Origin: Colletotrichum lupini
Taxonomy: Eukaryota; Ascomycota; Sordariomycetes; Glomerellales; Glomerellaceae
Reading direction: 5' to 3'
DNA length: 64,000 nucleotides
Assembly: GCF_023278565.1 (NCBI RefSeq)
Contig: NC_064676.1
Location: 6,634,001-6,698,000 of the forward strand
A program made the translations under genes and the position numbers. Below are positions 56,425 through 64,000 of the stretch, piece after piece. Below the pieces are notes generated by a model. It was not told the DNA's origin and ran no database searches. It saw nothing but the letters and a program-made list of their open reading frames with translations. Positions within the stretch are counted from its first letter, which is position 1. Every line of letters begins with the position of its first letter.

Positions 56425-57761
56425 TGTTGCTGTGTAGGATATCGGTCTCAATTGGGTGTTTAGGGAAGTTATAGCTGGGGTTGAAGCCAATAGACGAAGT
56501 TGCTGAGACTGTTTTTCAGAGTGACATCGTCGGGATGAAGGACGGAATGAAGACGAATTTAAGTCAAGAGAAGGAGATGTTGAAACAACACGTGGGATTA
56601 GTAACCTGGTATTCAAGCTGTTGCTGAGAAATCGCGTGCTCAAGCGGGCAGACGCCATGGACGTGAACAAAGGTTGGTCAAGTTAAGGTACCCGTGGGTG
56701 GGCTTGGAATTGCGCTTAGAAACAATGAGACTCTGCAAAATCCCCCAGTGAATCGCATCTGCCCCACGAAGTTATTTCCGCGGACGAATAACCTTGGTCC
56801 TTAAAGCCTTTAAGGTGTGTAGAAAGGGAGCTATACGCAGTGCCGAGGCGCACAGACTTTCAGCATTAGTCACTAAGGGGCTGTTTCTGCTTAGAAATAT
56901 GGCCGGATATAGCAAGGGAATTCCCCAACAAGAAATGAACTTTGTCAAAAGTTCAATTGAGCTATTGAATCATAGTCTGCCCATGTATTCTTTCGTGGAA
57001 TGGTGCTCGAGCTGAACTTGAGCTACATAAGAGGATGATGAGGGTATTCTCAACTTTTCTACAGTCTCTATGAAATGTGCTGTGACCAAGCCCTTGACCA
57101 ACGAAATTCTGAGTACCTTAGTTAAACCTTTGTGCGACACATTTTGATGGGCAATTGAGTACAAGAATTGGCTGCCCGTATTACATCTTGAGAATGAACT
57201 CTCAAAGATTGATGTTCATGAATGAGATAATTGCCCAATGGATTGAGCTAATTTGACATCGAATTCTTAACCTACCCAACCTTCGGCTTTGCTCCCGACC
57301 CCATTCATCCTCGGGCCACACGGCCGGTCTCCATCACCCCGCTTCGTGGGAGCCCGACCGAACACGGCAATCACTGAACGAAAAGCTCCGAAACCACCAC
57401 CGATGAGGATGGATCGGAGAAGATCATATAATTGCCCTCCTCAATCTGCGATGTAGTAACTGCCCGTTCCAAGATCTCCTGCATTGGAATTGCCTGTCAA
57501 TCACCTTGGCGTAGCATCAACCCCTCTCAAAGTAACGCAGACTTTCTTATCGTGGTGCATCTCCGACGTGACCTTCGGAACCGGGATTGTGCGTACCCCA
57601 CAGCTGTCTCTGGCGCCATACCGGCCATGAATGATAAAAGCATTCCAACGCTCATATCTACTGGCTTGGGCCAGGCCAAGCCAGACCTACCTCGTGGCAC
57701 CGAGCTTCGAGGCATCAATCGTCAACAGCTACTTCGCAACTTCATGTGAAAACCACTCATA
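56425..57761. other. Intergenic between divergent genes
   Basis: The first ~230 bp are open in frame with the oxidoreductase (possible presequence, see that entry). The rest has only short frames (up to 105 codons at 57432-57749) without recognisable features. This is promoter space for the divergent oxidoreductase and peptidase genes. Confidence 0.45.
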
Positions 57762-58906
57762 ATGAAGCCCATCTCATCGGCAGCTCTCACCTGCGCCCTC
57801 GCCTCATCGGCCTGGGCCGCATCCTATACCGAATCCCTCCTCAGCCTGCACAAGACCCTCGTCGAAGCCGACTCGACGACCAAATCCGAAGCCCTCGGAA
57901 CACAAGCTCTCAAAGGCTACCTCGAGACGAACTTTACAGTCGAGCTCCAAACAGTCGAAGGAACCCGCCAAAACGTCTTTGCCTATCCCGGCACCGCCCG
58001 CGAAGCCCGCGTCCTCGTCACATCGCACTTTGACACAGTGCCGCCTAACATCCCTTACTCCCGCTCCGGCGATGAGATCCGTGGCCGTGGGACTTCTGAT
58101 GCGAAAGGAAGTGTTGCAGCGCAGATTATCGCTGTGGAGGAGCTTCTCGCGAGCGGGGAGATTGCCGAGGGGGACGTCGCGCTGTTATATGTCGTTGGTG
58201 AGGAATCTGGAGGCGACGGTATGGGAGCCGCAAATGAGCTGGGCTTAACGTGGGAATCCGTCATCTTTGGCGAGCCGACGGAGAATACCCTCGTCCGGGC
58301 GCACAAGGGCGTGCTGGGGTTCAATATCACAGCCGACGGCGTCGCAGGCCATTCAGGGTATCCCGAGTACGGTCGGAGCGCGATCGACCTGCTCGTGCGC
58401 GCCTTGGATAAGATTCAAGACACGAAGCTGCCGTGGACGGAAGAGTTTGGGAACACCACGTTGAATGTGGGCTTGATTGAGGGCGGGGTCGCGACGAATG
58501 TGATTCCGGAGAGCGCGTCGGGGAGGGCGTCGATTCGGGCTGCGACGGAGGATTTACAAGGGATTCAGGATGTGCTGCAAAAGGCTGTGTCGGAGGTGAC
58601 GCCGGAGTATGTCAATTTGACGTTTACTGGGTTTGGTTTGCCAGTGAGTCTGGACTACGATGTTGAAGGTATGTTGTTTGTCCGATTGTTTGACTGGAAC
58701 GGCCTCGACTGACACAAGCAGGCTTCAACACTACTGTGGTGAACTATTACACGGATGTGCCACGCCTGAATGGAACCCATAAGCGTTACTTATACGGACC
58801 TGGGACTATTTTAGTGGCTCACTCGGCTGACGAGCGCATCACTGTCCAGGATCTCGAGCTTGCTGTGGAGGACTACAAGAAGCTCATCATCGCTTCCTTG
58901 AAGTGA
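57762..58906 (+). CDS. Secreted M20-family metallopeptidase/deacetylase, 363 aa
   Basis: MKPISSAALTCALASSAWAA is a signal peptide. Exons 57762-58668 and 58722-58906 are joined by a 53-bp intron (GTATGT, CTGAC, CAG) for 1092 bp in total. M20 zinc-site residues are in place: SHFDTVPP (His and catalytic Asp), GRGTSDAKG (bridging Asp), GEESGGDG (general-base Glu and ligand Glu), FGEPTEN and the final His in VAHSADERI. The dimerisation (lid) insert, AHKGVLGFNITADGVAGHSG, is present. The family includes carboxypeptidase S, ArgE/DapE and aminoacylases. The fungal secreted members act as carboxy- or aminopeptidases; the substrate is not evident. The mature protein is likely glycosylated (NFT, NTT, NLT). 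Confidence 0.9.
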
Positions 58907-59508
58907 AGGGGTCTCGATTCCCTCTACTACTATATCAATGATATGCCTTGATCGGATTCAAGCTCAATGGCCGGCTTTATCATCAATGCCCCTTCTGTAC
59001 ATCGTCTGACTCGTCTTGCACCCTGTAATGACCCTTTTGTGCTCAGGTTGCCTGTAGGTGGTGGAAGTTGCGCTGGGTTTACCATGAGATGAATTCATGT
59101 GTAAGGATTTGAATCAGGACTGGAATCTTGGAGCTCAACAATCGCCTGGGCCTCATTGGTATGAGTGAGATGAGACAGGGATTCATGAGCGAGTGAGTGA
59201 GTGAGAGCTTAGTGAGTGAAAGATACGTACCGTCTACCCCTCACGGATGGTCCGTGCCGAACCTGACGTCAGCCGTCTGGGCGGTCGCGACCCCGCCATG
59301 GCGATGGCGTCACACGTGACAGCTCAGCTGGAGCTCAGCTCAGCTCCCTCCGGCTGCCTCACCACCGCCAGCAGCAGCGGGACCGGCCGCCGACCATCCA
59401 CCAAGCTAGCACCATTCGAGAGCTCAACGGTCACCTTTATTGTGCCTGTCTCTCCTCCTCAAGCTAGCCCATCCACCCCCAAATCCCCCAACCCTTACCA
59501 CCGCAACA
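58907..59508. other. Intergenic; promoter of the next gene
   Basis: The 602-bp stretch contains GAGT repeats near 59187-59218 and a CRE-like palindrome at 59264-59271. A CACACGTGAC site and an AGCTCAGCT-rich inverted/direct repeat block lie at 59311-59345, followed by a CT-rich leader. No gene is seen. Confidence 0.5.
59264..59271. promoter_or_regulatory. TGACGTCA CRE/ATF-type site
   Basis: A perfect TGACGTCA palindrome lies about 240 bp upstream of the ATG at 59509. It is the consensus for fungal ATF/CREB bZIP proteins. Function is inferred from sequence only. Confidence 0.4.
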
Positions 59509-61311
59509 ATGTCCAACTCTCGTGGCCTCCCCGATGTCTTGATGACAAAGGTCGACGAGTATGTTGACTCTCTTGCTCCACAGATCCAACCCCGCATCGC
59601 GTCTGAGATCGACACCTTCCAGACGAGAACCATCGATAGTCTTGAAGACCAGGTTGTTGACGCCTTTCGTTCACTCTTTAACAAGGACAAGAACTCAGGC
59701 GATGGCTCGAGAGGACTGAACGACACACCACCTGACGCCTACGGCATTCAGTCTCTGCCCTTCGCAGATGAGATTGGCAAGCTCACTCGCAGCTTCAGCG
59801 TCATCACAGACGAGGCAGGCGATGATCTCCGCGACATCTTCAACCTCACTGATGAGGCCCGTGGAGGAGGAGGAGGCGGCGGCCCTGAGACCCAATCCCG
59901 AGGTATCAGCCACAGCGACTCATTTGGCGGGGCAAAGGGCTTCCTCTCCTCCGCCATCAACGTCGTCCAAGACCACCTGGAAAAGAACAAGGGCTCAGGC
60001 GGCGGCGGGCAGGGCTTCGAACTCGACGGTCTTCTCGGAGTCCTCAGCAACACCGTCAAGGACGCCGCGCGGAATCCCGAGGAGAAGGCTCGTGTCATTA
60101 GCCCCGAGATCAAGGAGAAGGTCGGCATGAAGCTGAGGGAGCAACACGCACCCATCGCGGAACAGTTTACCAAGATTGCGCGGGAGCACATCAAACGATG
60201 GCTGCGCGGCAACACGAGCACGCGGGACCTCGGCGACGGTGTCAAGGGCGAGATTGAGGACCAGGTCAAGGATTTGGTCAAGGGTCTTGGAGGCCTGTTT
60301 GGAAACAAGAAGAGTTCGCAGGAGGGTAGCCGGGGTATCGGTGACCGTGATGGTCCTGAGGGCGAAGGCGAGAGGGGCGGCTTCTCGAAGGTCATCAGCG
60401 ACAAGCTCAGCACAGGTCTGGCAAAGGTGCACAGGGAAGTCCGTCTAGAGTTCCGCAAGATCCTTGGTGCCATCGAGAAGCAGCTCTTTGAGCTCCTGCC
60501 AGACGCTTTCCAGCGACCTCTGGAGAAGATCCTTGGAGGAAACCCTTTTGACTCTCAACTCGACCGCGACGCTGGCGGACACGCGGACCGCGGGTTCGGG
60601 GACGACATCAAGGTCAAGCTGGTCAACAAGATCCGAGCCCTGGTGCGGAAGGTGCAGGAGACGCTGCGCGAGAGCATTCTGGGCGTCGTCAATGGTGGCC
60701 ACCGCAAGTTCGAGCGTGAGAGCTGGGTGTTTGTCCAGAACATTGTCGAGCAAAAGGTGCAAAAGTACCTTCCCAAGGTCAAGATCAACGTGCCGGATGA
60801 TATCGGAAACGAGAATGTCAGCGTCGGTGCGCCGACGGCGGGATCTCAGCTTGGTGGTGAGCATCACTCGGGTCAACCCCAGAGTGGCAACTACGCGCCG
60901 CCTCCATCGCAGCAGTATGGTGGACAGGGCTCGCATCAGCAGTCATACAACCCTCCTCCGAGCCAGGAGTACCGGCCTGAGCAACATCAGCAGCAGCAGC
61001 ATCAATCACACCAGGAGTACCGGCCTGATCAGAACCAGCCCCCGTCCTCGTACCAGCAGTACCACTCGGATCAATACCAGGGCCAAGGCCAGAACCAGAA
61101 CTACGGCCAAAGTCAGAACTACAATCAAAACTACAACCAGAACCAGGGCCAAGGTTACGGCCAAGGTCAGGGTCAGAACTACGGGGGCAACCAGGGATAC
61201 GGGGGTAACCAGAGCTACGGGGGTAACCAAGGCCATGAGAGTGGCCAAGGCTATGGCGGAAATCAGGGCTATCAACAGAACCAGGGATATGGCGAGAACC
61301 CGCGTTACTAG
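59509..61311 (+). CDS. Conserved fungal protein with prion-like Q/G/Y/N-rich tail, 600 aa
   Basis: ATG 59509 (CAACAATGTC) starts one uninterrupted frame; the frame is open to 59440, but without ATG in good context. Residues 1-430 are a soluble, mostly helical region with charged segments and two or three glycine-rich linkers (GGGGGGG near 120). Repeated amphipathic blocks (IKEKVGMKLREQHAPI, VKLVNKIRALVRKVQETLRE) fit a lipid- or protein-binding helical bundle. From about 440 to the end it is low complexity: PPPSQQY, EYRPEQ and EYRPDQ repeats, then GYGGNQ/NYNQNQ repeats. This is a typical prion-like, phase-separating composition. No signal peptide, no TM segment and no known catalytic domain is seen. 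Confidence 0.85.
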   Translation: MSNSRGLPDVLMTKVDEYVDSLAPQIQPRIASEIDTFQTRTIDSLEDQVVDAFRSLFNKDKNSGDGSRGLNDTPPDAYGIQSLPFADEIGKLTRSFSVITDEAGDDLRDIFNLTDEARGGGGGGGPETQSRGISHSDSFGGAKGFLSSAINVVQDHLEKNKGSGGGGQGFELDGLLGVLSNTVKDAARNPEEKARVISPEIKEKVGMKLREQHAPIAEQFTKIAREHIKRWLRGNTSTRDLGDGVKGEIEDQVKDLVKGLGGLFGNKKSSQEGSRGIGDRDGPEGEGERGGFSKVISDKLSTGLAKVHREVRLEFRKILGAIEKQLFELLPDAFQRPLEKILGGNPFDSQLDRDAGGHADRGFGDDIKVKLVNKIRALVRKVQETLRESILGVVNGGHRKFERESWVFVQNIVEQKVQKYLPKVKINVPDDIGNENVSVGAPTAGSQLGGEHHSGQPQSGNYAPPPSQQYGGQGSHQQSYNPPPSQEYRPEQHQQQQHQSHQEYRPDQNQPPSSYQQYHSDQYQGQGQNQNYGQSQNYNQNYNQNQGQGYGQGQGQNYGGNQGYGGNQSYGGNQGHESGQGYGGNQGYQQNQGYGENPRY

Positions 61312-61455
61312 AAAATGAGGAAGCATCAAGCAAAGTAAGGCACAGCGGCATATAAGGAAATTTGCATCTGGAATCGGGGAAAGGATATCATTGAGACCGG
61401 GTTGAGAGCAGCTGACAAATTACGAAAAGAACCCAACAAATTCCATACCGGTGAC

Positions 61456-62520
61456 CTATTCCCCGTCACCTCTCGCCATCTTCAGCGCCTCGTCCATCTT
61501 CTTTTCAAGTTGAATCCCAACAAGCACATCCAGCATCCTCACAAACTTCCCCCGATCCCCCTCAACCACATCCGCCAACTCTTTCGCACCGTCACCCTCC
61601 TGAATGACTCCAAACTTGACAGCAGCTTCAAGAGCTCTCTGATCAGCATACGGAAACACCTCCTCCCATTCCTCCTGTACTCTCCTCAAAAAGATCCCAG
61701 CGCCAGTCGGTCCAACGCCTTTAATCCCATCAGTCAACACCTTCTCAACCTTCCTCTGCGCCTCCTCTGTCTTCATCCCCTTGACCATCTCCCTCAACGC
61801 AGTCATCTTCTCAATATTCCGCTCGTCTTCCTCGTCTTTGCCGTCTTCCTTCTTACCCCCCTCCTTCTCATCATCGTCACCCACCCCACCGCAAATCTTC
61901 CTCACCCCCTCAACCAAATCCCCCAACTGCACGGCAGTCTTCTCCTTGTGCTGCGTCCTCGCCTCCCACATCACCTTCCTCCGCCCCTCAAACCCAGCTT
62001 CGTCGAGATCCCGCGGCGTGCGCAGGCCAAAGGGCGGGTTGAGCAGCGTCTTGATGGTGCGGAGGCCGAGGCGGTGGGAGATGGGTTTGCTTAGGAGGAG
62101 GGCGGCGACAAGGTTTTGGAAGGGGGTTAGGGTGGAGTCTGGGTAGGTTAGGCGGGGTCCTTCGCCATCATCGCCATTATGGCTGTCGTCGTTGTTTGTG
62201 CCCTTTGAGGGCTTTGAAACCTTTGCGGTGTTGACTTTCTTCCCGGCGTCCTTAGGGGGAGGATCCTTGCGATGTTGGCCTTCGTCCCAGTCGATTTCGC
62301 CGTGGCCTTGTGGGAGGGAGGGGAAGGCGAGGGAGAAGGCTTCGTCGCTTAGGAGCCAGTCTACAGATGATTTTGGATCCTCCGTCTTGGGCTTTTTGGT
62401 GTCGGGTTCATCATCCTGGTCATGGGTGGGCGGCGATGCTTCCGAGGCTTTGCGCTTCGTGCCAGTGTCGGCGGCTTCATTATCAGAGTTGCTGGATGCG
62501 GGTTCTTTTCGCGAGGTCAT
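61456..62520 (-). CDS. Nuclear protein with HhH-GPD-like (DNA glycosylase fold) region, 354 aa
   Basis: This is a single exon. The N-terminal ~120 residues are acidic/basic and disordered, with NLS-like KRK and KKPK. From about 125 the order of motifs recalls the helix-hairpin-helix glycosylase fold: TPFQNLVAALLLSKPIS, LRTIKTLL, later GIKGVGPTGAGIFLRRVQ (hairpin with GVGP-T) and VFPYADQRALEAAV, where glycosylases carry their catalytic Asp. An acidic/lysine insert (GDDDEKEGGKKEDGKDEEDE) interrupts the domain. The assignment is by motif only. It could be a non-catalytic relative. Its stop lies 145 bp from the convergent neighbour's stop. Confidence 0.7.
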   Translation of the reverse strand: MTSRKEPASSNSDNEAADTGTKRKASEASPPTHDQDDEPDTKKPKTEDPKSSVDWLLSDEAFSLAFPSLPQGHGEIDWDEGQHRKDPPPKDAGKKVNTAKVSKPSKGTNNDDSHNGDDGEGPRLTYPDSTLTPFQNLVAALLLSKPISHRLGLRTIKTLLNPPFGLRTPRDLDEAGFEGRRKVMWEARTQHKEKTAVQLGDLVEGVRKICGGVGDDDEKEGGKKEDGKDEEDERNIEKMTALREMVKGMKTEEAQRKVEKVLTDGIKGVGPTGAGIFLRRVQEEWEEVFPYADQRALEAAVKFGVIQEGDGAKELADVVEGDRGKFVRMLDVLVGIQLEKKMDEALKMARGDGE

Positions 62521-63213
62521 TGTGATATTGTCTTTGAATTACGAAGTGAATTGATGATATTATTGGCACAGTGTTTGAAAGATGATCACATAATTGACTT
62601 CAAGATATGGTGCTGGTGAGGATGGCGTCGACTTTTGAGCTGTCGTTGAAGGCTGGATCGTGGATGATGTCATGACTTTCGTGGCCGACGCCAAAGCGCG
62701 TCACTGCGCGTCGACGGACTGTTCATTGTTTTTTCTTTCTTTTTTTTTTTTTTTGAATGCAAATGATGAAGCGGAGGTGATTATCAATGTCAAATGAATC
62801 CGACAAAAATGAGAGCCAAGATCAATGCTGCTTTAGGGGGGGTGTTTAGGTAGCACAAGTTCTCCATGCGCAGTCACTTCATCCACCAGTGAGACGCGAC
62901 GTTCTCTACGAAGGTAATCATGATGGATCAACTACTTTTGGAAGGTAGATCATCACTTTCACGAACCGATCCAATGCAAGAGTCTGATAAAACGTCTTGC
63001 TTGAATAGTACCTCATGTAAGGCACTGCCATTCAGTGCCATCTAGCCTCAAGAAGTCCCCAGGACCATATGTCGCAACCACGCAGCTAGATAGCAGCCGC
63101 GCAAGCCAAAAGAAAAGGTATCATCAATCCAGAGAAGAAAGAGCAGTGGTCCATCCATCCCTCCTGCAGGATGCAACGAATAAACTGAAGTTCCCCACAT
63201 CCTTGTGACCATC
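62521..63213. other. Intergenic, no gene recognised
   Basis: This 693-bp stretch contains a poly-T/C tract at about 62730-62753, GCGTCA/GCGTCG-type sites near 62690-62715 and the 3' UTR of the right-hand gene. No credible open frame is seen. Confidence 0.5.
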
Positions 63214-63753
63214 TCACTTCTGCTCGGCCGCCTCCTCCTTGGCGCCATCGGTATCACCAGTCTCCTCCTTGACAGCACCATCACCACCCTCCTTCATCTC
63301 CTCATTATCAACATTCTTCTCAGTAGCGGCTTCAGCAGCTTCAGCAGCAGAAGCCGAAGCCGCAGCCTCCTCCGCAGCCTTCTGCGCCTTGCTCTTGCGG
63401 CCGCGCTTCTTGGTAGGCGTGCCCTCCTCCTCAGCGCCCTCCTCGACTTCGGCAATCTTCTTCTTGCGCGGGGTGGCAGTCTTCTTGGGGCGGGGTGTAG
63501 AGGCAGAACCAGAACCGTCCTCGGTGCTGTTGCTGCTGCCGCTGCCGGCGAACCAGCCGTGCTTGGTGGCGGCGCGGGTGAGGAGGGTGCGGGCGCTGGA
63601 GGCGCTGGAGAGGCCGGCCTCCTCGGCCATCTTCTCGAGGACGGCGGTGGTGGGACGGTCGACGTGCTTCATCATTGCGAGGGCGAGCTTGAGTTCGCCG
63701 TCGGTGAGGTTGAGGGTGGCGGCGGCCTCGGATGCGGCGGTCTTGGGAGGCAT
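63214..63753 (-). CDS. AT-hook/histone-H1-like basic nuclear protein, 179 aa
   Basis: This is a single coding exon. A helical N-terminal segment of about 70 residues (LNLTDGELKLALAMMKHVDR ... ARTLLTRAATKHGWF) is followed by a low-complexity tail rich in Lys, Ala, Glu and Pro. The tail carries TPRPKKTATPRKKK and TPTKKRGRKSK, the latter with an AT-hook-like RGRK core. The layout suggests a chromatin-associated protein. A 124-bp intron in the 5' UTR (63776-63899, GTAAGT ... CCAG) precedes the ATG by 22 bp. Abundance is suggested by the C-ending codons. Confidence 0.8.
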   Translation of the reverse strand: MPPKTAASEAAATLNLTDGELKLALAMMKHVDRPTTAVLEKMAEEAGLSSASSARTLLTRAATKHGWFAGSGSSNSTEDGSGSASTPRPKKTATPRKKKIAEVEEGAEEEGTPTKKRGRKSKAQKAAEEAAASASAAEAAEAATEKNVDNEEMKEGGDGAVKEETGDTDGAKEEAAEQK

Positions 63754-64000
63754 TTCTTGTTGCTCTTGCGAGTTTCTGGTGAAATATGGTGAGTGGATGG
63801 GTGGCGGTGATGAGAGTGAATGAAACGCGGATGGGTGAGTGAGAAAAAGGTGGGTGAGGTGAGAATTGATTGACGGGATGAGACTGCCGTGATACTTACT
63901 GCGAGACGTAGATGTGAGTTGTCAAAGTAAGGTAAGTATCAGATACGTGGTGTCGAAGAACTCGGAAGGAGGATTCTTGGACCCGAATAGTTGTGGTATC

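Noticed and set aside
59748..61351. Several long minus-strand and alternate plus-strand frames across the prion-like gene
   Set aside because: They arise from low-complexity, GC-biased codons in the real gene; compositions are artefactual (Arg/Ser/Pro-rich).
63205..63823. Plus-strand frames of about 195 codons opposite the AT-hook gene
   Set aside because: They are reverse-complement shadows of its Lys/Ala/Glu-rich codons (Leu/Ser/Arg-rich products without features).

Overview
This window comes from a filamentous ascomycete (Pezizomycotina). Introns are short (46-74 bp, GTRNGT donors, CTAAC/CTGAC branch sites) and the protein families are typical: secreted cysteine-rich proteins, a PNP-NACHT-WD40 NLR and subtilase-like proteases. 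Blocks of very AT-rich transposon DNA have almost no CpA/TpG, the signature of repeat-induced point mutation (RIP). A plant-associated Sordariomycete fits the effector-like genes, but that is a guess.

Layout. 1-14755 is RIP-degraded: unidentified AT-rich sequence, then a 5'-truncated Copia element (copy 1) carrying a nested Ty3/Gypsy element (2438-8759). 14756-24587 is normal sequence with an 8-cysteine small secreted protein, a secreted effector-like protein and an MFS sugar transporter. A RIPped Fot1/pogo-type element (24588-26457) precedes a 13-exon subtilisin-like protease whose exon 7/8 is split by a complete 7.6 kb Copia element (28176-35754, 5-bp duplication GATTC). 37742-43178 holds a degenerate hypothetical gene and a seven-helix membrane protein. 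43179-51258 holds a secreted hypothetical protein and an NLR-type gene whose WD40 region is split by a second Fot1-type element (47728-49627, TA duplication).

From 51.7 kb to the end the sequence is gene-dense and mostly housekeeping: a Cdc123/D123-like protein, a MYND-finger protein with one in-frame amber, an MDR oxidoreductase, a secreted M20 peptidase, a protein with a Q/G/Y/N-rich prion-like tail, a helix-hairpin-helix nuclear protein and an AT-hook/histone-H1-like protein.

The main theme is transposons breaking two accessory genes. In both, removing the element plus one target-site copy restores the reading frame exactly. Other notable points are a 599-bp tract of perfect identity between two otherwise RIP-diverged Copia copies, and a long antisense reading frame in those elements between RNase H and the 3' LTR. 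All gene models are hand-built from splice signals; family names come from recognised motifs, with no database search.
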